From assembly GCA_036744005.1 (NCBI GenBank), contig DAINOJ010000022.1, positions 1 through 28,367 on the forward strand: a stretch of 28,367 nucleotides of DNA. Reading direction: 5' to 3'. The position numbers and the translations under genes are program-made. Source of the stretch: CALCNS01 sp937897315. Its GTDB lineage: Bacteria; Bacillota; JAAYKD01. The notes under the pieces are model-generated. The model ran no database searches. It was given only the letters and a program-made list of their open reading frames with translations, and was not told where the DNA came from. Positions 1 through 7,343 of this stretch are shown in pieces. The first letter of the stretch is position 1, and each line of letters starts with the position of its first letter.

Positions 1-3
1 ACT

Positions 4-41
4 AAAAGCCCAGCTGAACTCGCGTTCACCTGGACTTTTTT
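4..41 (+). terminator. Rho-independent terminator of an upstream off-window gene
   Basis: A hairpin pairs positions 4-19 with 24-39, with two mismatches and a 4-nt loop, and runs into a T tract at 36-41. No coding sequence is visible before it, so it presumably ends a gene lying left of the window. Confidence 0.65.
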
Positions 42-50
42 GACAGTCTG

Positions 51-84
51 AGAGGTTGCCTTTCACAAAAAGGCAACCTCTTTT
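51..84 (+). terminator. Second tandem Rho-independent terminator
   Basis: A perfect 13-bp stem (51-63 with 69-81) with a 5-nt loop is followed by TTTT. It lies directly behind the hairpin at 4-41, so the upstream transcript has two terminators in series, insulating the PhzF-like gene. Confidence 0.85.
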
Positions 85-87
85 CTA

Positions 88-116
88 TTGACGTTCAACC
101 TAAAAAGTGTTAAATT
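88..116 (+). promoter_or_regulatory. Sigma-A type promoter for the PhzF-like gene
   Basis: TTGACG (88-93) and TAAATT (111-116) are separated by exactly 17 nt, just after the tandem terminators and about 58 nt before the chosen start codon. The -35 matches 5/6 and the -10 matches 4/6 of consensus. Confidence 0.6.
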
Positions 117-173
117 CTACTAAACAATATTTCGTTTTTCTTGCAATTCCATACCAAGGGAGGAGTGGTTACC

Positions 174-959
174 TTGAGACTGTCCATGTATCAAGTAGAC
201 GCCTTTACCGATACCCATTTTCACGGAAATCCTGCTGCCATAGTCCCACTGGAACATTGGCTTCCGGATGAGACCATGCAGAACATTGCTGCAGAGAACA
301 ATCTATCGGAAACGGCGTTTTTTGTACCGAAAGAGACCGATTATGAACTACGTTGGTTTACTCCGGGAGGAGAAGTGTCTTTATGCGGGCATGCCACGTT
401 GGCGACCGCCTTTGTCATTTTTCATCATTTAGAACCCAAAAGATCGAACATCACTTTTTTTACTAAAGGCGGCATTCTCATGGTCTTTCGTGAGGGAGAC
501 TTGCTGACCATGTTATTTCCCCCTAAGGAAACGATGCGGATTCCACATCCCGAACTCTTGGTGCAAGGGTTAGGGAAACGACCCATAGAAGTGCAAAAAG
601 GGTATAACTACCTTGCTGTTTATGAGACAGAAGAAGAGATTACTGCGTTGCGCCCGGATTTCGACGTCCTGCGTAAACTGGATGCACATGGGGTCATTGT
701 CACTGCTCGAGGACGCAAAGTGGATTTTGTTTCTCGTTATTTTGCACCCAAACTGGGTGTGAATGAAGATCCGGTTACCGGTTCTGCCCACTGCAGTCTC
801 GTTCCTTATTGGAGTAAGATCATGGGAAAAACAGAATTTACCGCATATCAGTTATCTTCACGTGGTGGGAAAATAATATGCTCCAATTTGGGTGAACGAA
901 TTAAACTGACCGGCGAAGCGGTCCTATATTCCGAAGGAACCATCTACCTTCCGAATTAA
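174..959 (+). CDS. PhzF family isomerase/epimerase-like protein
   Basis: A 261-aa protein of the PhzF (phenazine biosynthesis-like, diaminopimelate-epimerase fold) family. The N-terminus has the family opening YQVDAFTD and the NLSETAFF segment, whose Glu (residue 46) matches the general acid/base of PhzF. This is followed by TPGGEVSLCGHATLA and, near the C-terminus, GVNEDPVTGSAHC, the paired signatures of the two half-domains. Length is a little below the usual 260-300 aa. A TTG start at 174 is chosen because GGGAGGAG (158-165) sits 8 nt upstream; the alternative ATG at 186 would be 20 nt from it. The gene is monocistronic, with its own promoter and a terminator at 977. No phenazine genes are nearby, so the substrate is unknown; most such solitary homologues are uncharacterised cytosolic isomerases. 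Confidence 0.9.
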   Translation: MRLSMYQVDAFTDTHFHGNPAAIVPLEHWLPDETMQNIAAENNLSETAFFVPKETDYELRWFTPGGEVSLCGHATLATAFVIFHHLEPKRSNITFFTKGGILMVFREGDLLTMLFPPKETMRIPHPELLVQGLGKRPIEVQKGYNYLAVYETEEEITALRPDFDVLRKLDAHGVIVTARGRKVDFVSRYFAPKLGVNEDPVTGSAHCSLVPYWSKIMGKTEFTAYQLSSRGGKIICSNLGERIKLTGEAVLYSEGTIYLPN

Positions 960-976
960 TATAATCAGTTACAAAG

Positions 977-1015
977 AGAGCACGGAAATGGTGTCGCAGC
1001 TTCCGTGCTCTTGTT
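977..1015. terminator. Bidirectional terminator between convergent genes
   Basis: An 11-bp stem (977-987 with 1001-1011) with a 13-nt loop lies between the stops of the PhzF-like gene (plus) and the PrcB-domain lipoprotein (minus). T-rich stretches flank it on both strands, though neither is a long uninterrupted run. Confidence 0.7.
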
Positions 1016-1019
1016 CGTA

Positions 1020-1706
1020 CTATTTCCCAATCAGAGATAGTTCGACAATAATGGGCGAGCCTTCTTTGGGTTCGACATAGTGGAATCGAATTTCTGTCTC
1101 TTTTTGCAGCTTCATTTGGGCAGCAATGCTCTCCTGTAGAGGAGTCAGAGCAAACGATTTGGCAGGAAGTTCGTTGGGAGTTCCGCTGATCTTAATCTGT
1201 ATGATGCCATCTTCCTCTATGCTCTGGAAGCGTCCGGAATCGGTTTTGAGGTCTATCGCCAGAACGGTATAGGCTTCTTTTTTCTCGTTTTGTATGATCA
1301 AAGCTTCCGATAAGTCTTTTGGCATCATGACGATTTGTGGGTAGGTAAGCACTTGGGTCACAGAATCACCGGGTTTAGGCGACAATTCTTTCACGGTGAT
1401 TACGGTTTTCCCATCGATGATTTCAGCGGAAGCAATCTCCAACCCAAAACCACCGGTCGGCTTTTCACCTAGATTGATGATTAAGTATTCTTTGCCATCG
1501 ATTTCCTGAAGCAGATAACCCGGTTGATCTTTGACAAAGTCAAGCAAGCCAGGTAAACCCTCCGGCATGGCGGTGGTGGATTTCATCAATTCATACGTGA
1601 GCTCTTTTTTCTCGGGTGTAGGCACAGGTTGAGGTTGCTGCCCACAACCGGCTACTATGGCGACGGTCAGTATGAAGATGAATCCCAATGGAAACCATTT
1701 TTTCAT
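1020..1706 (-). CDS. Lipoprotein with PrcB C-terminal-like domain
   Basis: A 228-aa predicted lipoprotein. The signal peptide MKKWFPLGF...VAIVAGC ends in a lipobox (VAG-C, lipidated Cys at residue 21), followed by a Pro/Gln-rich linker, so it should be anchored on the outer face of the membrane. Residues about 60-135 resemble the PrcB_C domain: a hydrophobic YLIINLG strand, a PTGGFGLEI turn, then a VKELSPKPGDSVTQVLTYPQIV segment. The C-terminal third is not recognised. The ATG at 1706 is chosen because AAGGAG sits 8 nt upstream; an in-frame GTG at 1715 overlaps that ribosome binding site. The gene is transcribed divergently from niaR and convergently with the PhzF-like gene. PrcB was named in a protease complex of oral spirochaetes; in Firmicutes the domain is common on lipoproteins of unknown role, so no function is assigned. 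Confidence 0.75.
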   Translation of the reverse strand: MKKWFPLGFIFILTVAIVAGCGQQPQPVPTPEKKELTYELMKSTTAMPEGLPGLLDFVKDQPGYLLQEIDGKEYLIINLGEKPTGGFGLEIASAEIIDGKTVITVKELSPKPGDSVTQVLTYPQIVMMPKDLSEALIIQNEKKEAYTVLAIDLKTDSGRFQSIEEDGIIQIKISGTPNELPAKSFALTPLQESIAAQMKLQKETEIRFHYVEPKEGSPIIVELSLIGK

Positions 1707-1784
1707 GGATATCACTCCTTCAATGCTTTAGACGATAGCCCTCGTTACAAAGTTCCCTACAAACCGACAAATACCCTTTATTGT

Positions 1785-1802
1785 CAGCTGTATATACAGG
1801 TG
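1785..1802. promoter_or_regulatory. Palindromic operator candidate for NiaR
   Basis: CAGCTGTATATACAGGTG is an 18-bp inverted repeat with one mismatched pair and a perfect 12-bp core (1788-1799). It abuts the -35 box of the niaR promoter. Placement and form fit autoregulation by NiaR, the nicotinate-responsive repressor encoded next; assignment to NiaR is inferred from position. Confidence 0.55.
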
Positions 1803-1831
1803 TTGACTTTTGCTGTAAACCTTTATATAAT
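1803..1831 (+). promoter_or_regulatory. Promoter of niaR-nadA-nadC
   Basis: TTGACT (1803-1808), a 17-nt spacer and a perfect TATAAT (1826-1831). The palindrome at 1785-1802 lies immediately upstream, positioned so that a bound repressor would occlude the -35 region. Confidence 0.85.
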
Positions 1832-1867
1832 GAGTCAAATACATAGAAGAGAGAGGTGGAACGTCAA

Positions 1868-2434
1868 ATGGATGCTCAGGGAAGAAGGAGTAAAATCACC
1901 CAGATGTTGCAAGAGTCCGACAAACCATACACCGGCAGCGAATTGGCTCAGCAACTTGGAGTTACTCGACAGATTATTGTTCAAGATATTGCGGTTCTTC
2001 GCGCTAGCGGTTTACCATTATTGTCGACGACTTCCGGATATTTGCTCATCCGGGAAACTGCAAAACAACGATGCATTCGTGTGCTGAATTGTTATCATAC
2101 CACGCTAGAAGAAGCAGAGATCGAACTTAAGACCATAGTAAGCCTAGGTGGTAAGGTTCGTGATGTCATGGTGGAGCATCCCATTTATGGCGAAATCACC
2201 GGAAACCTTATGCTTAGCAGCTTAGATATGGTAGACACCTGGCTCTTGCGAGCGAAGACCAGCAAGACCATGATGTTGTCTGTGGTCACCAATGGGTATC
2301 ATTCGCATACCGTAGAGACGAACGACGAGGAAACGATGAACCGCATCGAAAAGCGGTTACAGGAGGTTGGAATATTGTTTGAACCTTCTGCATCGGGCAC
2401 TGCAGGAAGGAGTTCGCTGAATCATGGATCGTAA
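1868..2434 (+). CDS. niaR: NiaR-type transcriptional repressor of NAD biosynthesis (HTH + 3H domain)
   Basis: A 188-aa regulator with an N-terminal winged helix (residues about 6-62; GSELAQQLGVTRQIIVQDIAVLR is the recognition region) and a C-terminal 3H domain, named for its conserved histidines. Here they are H77 (CYHTT), H104 (EHPIYG) and H145/H147 (GYHSH), the last expected to bind metal. NiaR proteins repress NAD synthesis or niacin uptake genes when nicotinate is plentiful. ATG 1868 is chosen because GAGAGGTGG lies about 8 nt upstream; the in-frame GTG at 1856 falls within that ribosome binding site. Its 3' end overlaps nadA by 11 nt, so the repressor is the first gene of the operon it probably controls. 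The last ~15 residues (polar, Ser/Gly-rich) lie beyond the recognisable domain. Confidence 0.93.
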   Translation: MDAQGRRSKITQMLQESDKPYTGSELAQQLGVTRQIIVQDIAVLRASGLPLLSTTSGYLLIRETAKQRCIRVLNCYHTTLEEAEIELKTIVSLGGKVRDVMVEHPIYGEITGNLMLSSLDMVDTWLLRAKTSKTMMLSVVTNGYHSHTVETNDEETMNRIEKRLQEVGILFEPSASGTAGRSSLNHGS

Positions 2435-3341
2435 TCGCATCTTGTCCAAGAAAATCAAGCAAGCGAAATTGGAACGCAATGCAGTCATCTTGGCACACTT
2501 ATATCAATCACCGGAAGTTCAAGATGTAGCGGATTTTGTCGGTGATTCATTGGACTTAAGCCGACATGCCCGTGATACCAAAGCCGATGTGATTGTCTTT
2601 GCCGGGGTTAGTTTCATGGCAGAAACGGCCAAAATATTGAACCCCACGAAAACAGTTCTATTGCCCGACCCCACTGCCGGTTGTCCTATGGCAAACATGG
2701 TGAAAGTAGAAGAAGTAATGGCTTTGAAAACAGCTCATCCCGATGCTGCTGTTGTTTGCTATGTCAATTCTTCCATTGAAGTCAAGGCAGTTAGCGATAT
2801 TTGTTGTACCTCGGCGAATGCCATACGTGTAGTGAGATCCTTACCGCAGAAGAAAATCATCTTCGTTCCCGATAAGAATTTGGGGCAATATACTGCACGG
2901 CATTGTCCGGACAAGGAGTTTTTCTATGCTAAGGGTTACTGCCCAACCCATGATTCTTTAGGTTTGCAACAAGTCATCCAGGCAAAAGAGAGGCATCCGG
3001 GGGCTCCGGTACTAACCCATCCCGAATGCAAGCCTGAAATCTGGGATGTTTCCGATTTTATTGGCAGTACGTCGCAAATATTGGAATTTGCCAGAAAATC
3101 TAGGGCTAAACAGTTCATTATCTGCACGGAAATGGGTATTCTGCATCAATTAAGTAGCTATAACCTAGACAAAGAATTCTTCTCCCCGTCACCTAATATG
3201 ATTTGTCCACAAATGAAACGTACGTCTCTGGTCTCCATTGAAGCGTCCTTAGAGAAAAATCGCTTTATGATCGAAGTGGAAAAGGGAATCATGCAACAAG
3301 CAACTCGTTCGCTGGAACGGATGCTTGAATTACCGGTTTAG
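2424..3341 (+). CDS. nadA: Quinolinate synthase NadA
   Basis: A 305-aa quinolinate synthase, condensing iminoaspartate with dihydroxyacetone phosphate to quinolinate in de novo NAD synthesis. The three cysteines with the spacing expected for [4Fe-4S] ligands are visible: C87 (AGCPMA), C173 (GYCPTH) and C261 (MICPQM). The substrate-binding HLYQSPEVQDVADFVGDS segment is at residues 25-42. The length is that of the compact NadA class. The start overlaps the niaR stop by 11 nt, with AAGGAG about 11 nt upstream, suggesting coupled translation. The enzyme is cytosolic and oxygen-sensitive, which fits an anaerobe. The iminoaspartate supplier NadB is not encoded next to it. Confidence 0.97.
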   Translation: MDRNRILSKKIKQAKLERNAVILAHLYQSPEVQDVADFVGDSLDLSRHARDTKADVIVFAGVSFMAETAKILNPTKTVLLPDPTAGCPMANMVKVEEVMALKTAHPDAAVVCYVNSSIEVKAVSDICCTSANAIRVVRSLPQKKIIFVPDKNLGQYTARHCPDKEFFYAKGYCPTHDSLGLQQVIQAKERHPGAPVLTHPECKPEIWDVSDFIGSTSQILEFARKSRAKQFIICTEMGILHQLSSYNLDKEFFSPSPNMICPQMKRTSLVSIEASLEKNRFMIEVEKGIMQQATRSLERMLELPV

Positions 3342-3352
3342 GAGGAAAGTAG

Positions 3353-4195
3353 ATGAGTCATAATTTTTTTAGCAAAGCTTTGGATGACTTGATATACATG
3401 GCTCTGACAGAGGATATTGGTCAAGGTGACATCACGACACAAAGCACGGTTCCCGAAACGGCCATTGCTCGGGCACATCTTGTTGCCAAAGAAGACGGAG
3501 TATTATGCGGATGTGAGGTCTTCGAGCGGGTGTTTCATGTTCTGGATAACAGAATCGTCTTACGATTTTTGGCGGAAGAAGGAGCGTTGATTGCTAAAAA
3601 ACAAATCTTGTGTGAGTTGGAAGGCCCAGCACGCTCCTTGTTAACCGGTGAACGTGTGGCTCTAAATTTGCTGCAGCACATGTCGGGGATTGCCACAGCA
3701 ACAAATCGAGCCGTCAGTCAAATCTCTGGCTTCCCTTGTAAAATCATCGATACGCGCAAAACCACGCCGGGCTTACGAGTGCTGGAGAAGTATGCGGTGC
3801 GAACGGGAGGTGGAGCGAATCATCGCTTTCATTTGGCCGATGGGGTTTTAATTAAAGATAATCACATCAAAGCAGCTGGTAGTATAATTGCAGCGGTTCA
3901 AGCTGCGAAGAGCAGGGTATCGCATATGGTGAAAATTGAAGTTGAAGTGGAAACATTGTCGCAAGTGGAAGAAGCATTGCATGCGGGTGCCGATGTTTTG
4001 TTATTGGATAATATGTCCATCGACGTAATGAAAGAGGCGGTTACTCTTGTTAAAGGGAGAGCACTTACGGAAGCATCCGGTAACATGGGGGAAAAAGATC
4101 TGAACGCGGTAGCAGCTACCGGAGTCAACCTAATCTCTATTGGCGCATTAACCCACTCTGTGAAAGCGTTGGATTTAAGTATTCGATTTCTCTAA
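3353..4195 (+). CDS. nadC: Nicotinate-nucleotide pyrophosphorylase (carboxylating) NadC
   Basis: A 280-aa quinolinate phosphoribosyltransferase, converting quinolinate and PRPP to nicotinate mononucleotide, CO2 and PPi. Recognisable motifs are ALTEDIGQGDITT near the N-terminus, DTRKTTPGLR with KYAVRTGGGANHR and LIKDNHI in the active-site barrel, and a C-terminal EASGNM... ISIGALTHS phosphate-binding region. Full length for the family. It follows nadA by 11 nt, with AGGAGG 7 nt before the ATG, and is the last gene of the operon before the terminator at 4209. Confidence 0.97.
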   Translation: MSHNFFSKALDDLIYMALTEDIGQGDITTQSTVPETAIARAHLVAKEDGVLCGCEVFERVFHVLDNRIVLRFLAEEGALIAKKQILCELEGPARSLLTGERVALNLLQHMSGIATATNRAVSQISGFPCKIIDTRKTTPGLRVLEKYAVRTGGGANHRFHLADGVLIKDNHIKAAGSIIAAVQAAKSRVSHMVKIEVEVETLSQVEEALHAGADVLLLDNMSIDVMKEAVTLVKGRALTEASGNMGEKDLNAVAATGVNLISIGALTHSVKALDLSIRFL

Positions 4196-4208
4196 TTAGA
4201 ATATTGAG

Positions 4209-4255
4209 CTGTCCTTTTGCCGAAGTTCGGTGGAAGGACAGTTTTTATTTTTTTT
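4209..4255 (+). terminator. Terminator of niaR-nadA-nadC
   Basis: An 8-bp outer stem (4209-4216 with 4234-4241) continues through three G-T wobble pairs into an inner CCGA/TCGG stem, then a T-rich tract at 4242-4255. This shows that the open frame running through 4204-4308 is not coding and that the M20 gene begins at 4309. A small TTGGAAA/TTTCCAA hairpin (4254-4271) follows. Confidence 0.9.
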
Positions 4256-4308
4256 GGAAAAGGGTTTCCAATCCGTCAATAAGAATAAATAGGAAAGGAG
4301 TTGAGCAT

Positions 4309-5475
4309 ATGACATTGGAGAACATGAATAAAATTATCGGCTTACGACACGAATTACACCGATATCCAGAATTATCTTTACAGGAAAAACAAACCAAAAT
4401 CAGATTGATGTCCTTTCTGAAAGAGAATACCAGTCTTAAGGTAATCGATCGAGGAGCATGGTTTTATGTAGTGTATGAGGGAAAACCAAACCAACCCACT
4501 GTGGCATTCCGTGCTGATTTTGATGCGGTAGCGGTGCAAGAACAAACCCATCTGCCCTATCGCTCTCAACACTCAGGTGTTGCACATCAATGTGGGCACG
4601 ATGGGCATTCTGCCATTTTAGTTGCCTTAGCCATGGAAGTAGACCAACAAAAACCAGGAAAAACCGTCGTTTTCATCTTCCAACACGCTGAAGAAGTGGG
4701 TGCAGGAGCAAAAGTATGTGCAGAAATCGTCGGCGAGTTGAAAATTGATGAAATTTTTGCTTTTCATAATACCAGTGGGTTACCTTTGCATGCGATTGGC
4801 ATTCGAGAAGGGGTGGCATATTTTGCATCGAAAGGACTCATGCTTCAATTTACCGGCGTCACTACTCATGCCAGTACGCCGGAGTTCGGTAAGAATCCAG
4901 CTTTTCCCATCGCAGAGCTCATCCGATTTGTGCCGGATTTATTGAAAGAGCCACAATTTGAAGGGGCAGCTTTTTGTACAGTGGTTCACACCAGAATAGG
5001 AGATCGTGCCTTTGGAGTGTCTCCGGGGGTTGGTGAAATTTGGTTCACCATTCGGGCCAACCAAGAAAAAAAGATGCTCTGCTTGCAAGAACGATTGCTT
5101 CAAAAGGCAACCGATGTAGCAGCAGAGCACCAAATGCTTTTTCATTGGCAGGAGGAAGATGTGTTTCCCGAAACCTATAATCATGTCACCAGCATAGAGA
5201 AAGTGTGTAGGGTTGCTCAGGAAAAAGGACTCACTCTCATCCCTATGAATGCCATACGAGGGTCTGAGGATTTTGGGTATTTTACCAAAAGAACCAAAGG
5301 AGCGATTTTTAGTATAGGCAATGGAGAACAACACCCTCCGGTGCACAGTGTAGACTATGATTTTCCCGACGTGATCATTCCTACGGCCTTACAAATGTTC
5401 TTGGGTCTTATTGATGTTGGCGGCGAACATTCCATACGGCCAGAAGAAAGAAAAGAATCCCCGAACCAAGGATGA
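4309..5475 (+). CDS. M20 family amidohydrolase (IAA-amino acid hydrolase-like)
   Basis: A 388-aa zinc-dependent amidohydrolase of the M20D group, which removes acyl or other amide groups from amino acids or small peptides. Visible signatures are LRHELHRYPELSLQE at the N-terminus, RADFDAVAVQE, the metal-binding HQCGHDGHSA (about residues 93-102), HAEEVGAGA with the catalytic Glu pair, HNTSG, and a C-terminal HPPVHSVDYDFPD. These positions match the conserved Cys/His/Glu ligand set of this group. The start at 4309 is set by AAAGGAG 8 nt upstream and by the preceding terminator. No clear promoter was found in 4272-4308. The gene stands alone on its strand, and its last 68 nt overlap the end of the convergent ABC permease gene. 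The exact substrate cannot be read from the sequence. Confidence 0.93.
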   Translation: MTLENMNKIIGLRHELHRYPELSLQEKQTKIRLMSFLKENTSLKVIDRGAWFYVVYEGKPNQPTVAFRADFDAVAVQEQTHLPYRSQHSGVAHQCGHDGHSAILVALAMEVDQQKPGKTVVFIFQHAEEVGAGAKVCAEIVGELKIDEIFAFHNTSGLPLHAIGIREGVAYFASKGLMLQFTGVTTHASTPEFGKNPAFPIAELIRFVPDLLKEPQFEGAAFCTVVHTRIGDRAFGVSPGVGEIWFTIRANQEKKMLCLQERLLQKATDVAAEHQMLFHWQEEDVFPETYNHVTSIEKVCRVAQEKGLTLIPMNAIRGSEDFGYFTKRTKGAIFSIGNGEQHPPVHSVDYDFPDVIIPTALQMFLGLIDVGGEHSIRPEERKESPNQG

Positions 5476-6259
5476 CGCTCAGGTGAAGCAAGGGGGTGCT
5501 CCGTTGTTGCCCAAACAAATATACCACACCGACAAACTCCTCAAACCCATGAAGTGCTTCCGGAGGTAATCCTGCAAAGGTAATGGCAGAGGGATCTTTC
5601 ATCATGATTTGACGCATTAAAGCACCGGCGTGACCAATGGGAAAAATCTTAATTACATATTGTGCGACTTCCGGTAAACTCCCAATAGGAACATAAATAC
5701 CGGTAAGAAAACCGGCCAACGTACCCAACACGGTACTGGCCGTGGAGAAAGCGCTTATACTGGAGAAGAAACTGACTAAAAAGAATACAAATGAGCTAGA
5801 CATAAAGGTAGAAAGCAAGATGACAGCCAGCATTTGCAGTAATGCGCTTAAGGATAAGAAGGACCCACCTTGCATGAGGATGTAGAGCTCGCCCAATAAA
5901 AAGGAAGAGAACGTCATGATCAACCCAACCATGAAGGCAGCTAAGACATAACCACCCACAATGGTTTTTCGGTCTAACGGTGCTGCAAAAAAGTCTTTAC
6001 TATATTTATTCGCTCGATCTATGACCATGATTTCAAACGCACCCATGGTTGTGGTAATGGAAGTAATGGAGACGATACCGGCAATTAGCCAATGATCCAT
6101 CAGAGACTTCATATCGGGAAGGGTTGAGTTGCCAACATAAGCATCCCCTAAGAAAAGCAAATACAGTCCCATGACAATGATGACACCCAGCAAGGAGAAA
6201 AAAACGGCGCTCTTCTGCCGGAAGAAGATGCGTAAATTGCGATTGGCTAAGTTAAGCAC
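5408..6259 (-). CDS. ABC-2 type transporter permease
   Basis: A 283-aa integral membrane protein with about six hydrophobic segments (near residues 15-33, 55-75, 100-125, 135-165, 172-195 and 255-277 by inspection), typical of DrrB/ABC-2 exporter permeases. It should pair with the ATPase encoded just upstream. The start is GTG 6259, with GGAGGAG 9 nt upstream inside the ATPase gene; the two genes overlap by 8 nt, indicating translational coupling. Its 3' end overlaps the convergent M20 gene by 68 nt, with no terminator hairpin noticed between them. Exporters of this kind move drugs, lipids or polysaccharide precursors; the cargo is not predictable here. Confidence 0.92.
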   Translation of the reverse strand: MLNLANRNLRIFFRQKSAVFFSLLGVIIVMGLYLLFLGDAYVGNSTLPDMKSLMDHWLIAGIVSITSITTTMGAFEIMVIDRANKYSKDFFAAPLDRKTIVGGYVLAAFMVGLIMTFSSFLLGELYILMQGGSFLSLSALLQMLAVILLSTFMSSSFVFFLVSFFSSISAFSTASTVLGTLAGFLTGIYVPIGSLPEVAQYVIKIFPIGHAGALMRQIMMKDPSAITFAGLPPEALHGFEEFVGVVYLFGQQRSTPLLHLSVILGSGILFFLLAVWNVRRQHQ

Positions 6260-7169
6260 GTTCCCACTCTCCTCCCATAATATTTAAGAAGACATCTTCC
6301 ATGGAACCATGGATGACTTCAAAGCTCTCCAAGTCCTCTTGCCATTGCGTGATCATGGGAATGGCTAGTAAAGTGTCTTGCAAAGGGATATTGAAGACCC
6401 CATTATGAATCGTATAAGGAATTTGCTTTTCTTCTAAGAAACGAACGATGGGCTCAGGATTCTTTGCCTTGAGTCGCATTCTATCGGAGCTGTAACGATC
6501 CTGAAGGTCATAAGGCGTGCCCTTGGCTGCGATTTTCCCTTTTCGTATTAGGACAATGTAATCTGCTTTGGCGGCTTCTTCCATGTAATGAGTCGTCAGG
6601 AAAACCGTCATGCCGCTTTTCTTCTGTAAATTTTCAATCGTTTGCCAGACATTTTCTTTGGTCTTCGGATCCAAACCTGTGGTGGGTTCATCCAAAAAAA
6701 GAATTTTGGGTGCGTGAATCAATGCTCGGGCAATATCGGTACGTCGGCGTTGCCCTCCCGATAGAGTTCCATAGGGTTGTTTGGCAAATTCCTCGGCTTC
6801 CACGATTTGCAAAGCGTGGTCTACTGCTTGTTCCAATTCAGAACCGGATAAACCATAAAAACGTCCTCTGGTTTGTAAATTCTCCCGAACAGTTAGCAGT
6901 GGATCCAGCAAACTCTCCTGAAATACAACCCCGATTCTCCTGCGTATGGCATCGTTATCGCTACCCAAACGCATGCCGTCAATCGTAATTTCCCCGGCGT
7001 CGGCTCTCAGTAATGTGCAAAGAATATCGATGGTGGTGGATTTACCCGCACCGTTAGGACCTAGAAAGGCGAAAAGTTTGCCCCTTTCTACATAGAAGCT
7101 TATTCCATCTACAGCTTTTAAAGAGCCGTAAGACTTCTCCAGTTGGTCAACAGTAATGATTTTTTCCAT
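6252..7169 (-). CDS. ABC transporter ATP-binding protein (DrrA/ABC-2 exporter type)
   Basis: A 305-aa ATPase. Walker A is GPNGAGKST (residues about 37-45), the signature is LSGGQRRR, Walker B is ILFLDEPTTGLDP and the H-loop is TTHYMEEA. A C-terminal extension of about 80 residues after the nucleotide-binding domain (RLKAKNPEPIVRFLEE...) is typical of the DrrA-like subfamily that drives ABC-2 permeases. First gene of a two-gene operon with the permease. ATG 7169 has an AGAGG-type ribosome binding site about 7 nt upstream. Divergent from the FakA-FakB fusion gene. Confidence 0.94.
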   Translation of the reverse strand: MEKIITVDQLEKSYGSLKAVDGISFYVERGKLFAFLGPNGAGKSTTIDILCTLLRADAGEITIDGMRLGSDNDAIRRRIGVVFQESLLDPLLTVRENLQTRGRFYGLSGSELEQAVDHALQIVEAEEFAKQPYGTLSGGQRRRTDIARALIHAPKILFLDEPTTGLDPKTKENVWQTIENLQKKSGMTVFLTTHYMEEAAKADYIVLIRKGKIAAKGTPYDLQDRYSSDRMRLKAKNPEPIVRFLEEKQIPYTIHNGVFNIPLQDTLLAIPMITQWQEDLESFEVIHGSMEDVFLNIMGGEWERA

Positions 7170-7216
7170 AGTTCAACCTCTTTCTAAAGGACTTTGCGAA
7201 AAGAAGAACAAAGGAA

Positions 7217-7245
7217 AGAATACCATATAATGACATTTTTGGCAA
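7217..7245 (-). promoter_or_regulatory. Candidate promoter of the ABC exporter operon
   Basis: On the minus strand TTGCCA (7245-7240) and TATTCT (7222-7217) are 17 nt apart (5/6 and 4/6 matches), about 48 nt before the ATPase start. Its -35 coincides with the -35 of the candidate divergent promoter at 7239-7267. Confidence 0.5.
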
Positions 7246-7267
7246 GGTGTTTCTTTATATATATAGA
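7239..7267 (+). promoter_or_regulatory. Candidate promoter of the FakA-FakB fusion operon
   Basis: TTGGCA (7239-7244), a 17-nt spacer and TATAGA (7262-7267) lie about 77 nt before the fusion gene. The region is AT-rich and other -10 choices within the TATATATATAG run are possible. Confidence 0.4.
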
Positions 7268-7343
7268 AACTATACAAAGAAATTTCTGCTGTAACAGAGA
7301 ATTATTCTTATTAAGATGAAGGTTCAGAGAGGCAAGGGATGTT

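Noticed and set aside
1629..2087. A 152-codon plus-strand frame across the niaR promoter
   Set aside because: It covers the lipoprotein 5' end, the operator and the promoter and overlaps niaR in another frame; the translation resembles nothing known.
4204..4308. N-terminal extension of the M20 amidohydrolase
   Set aside because: The stretch contains the nadC terminator, and the proper ribosome binding site and family start are at 4309.
4939..5346. A 135-codon antisense frame within the M20 gene
   Set aside because: The opposite strand encodes a clear amidohydrolase, and this translation has no domain character.
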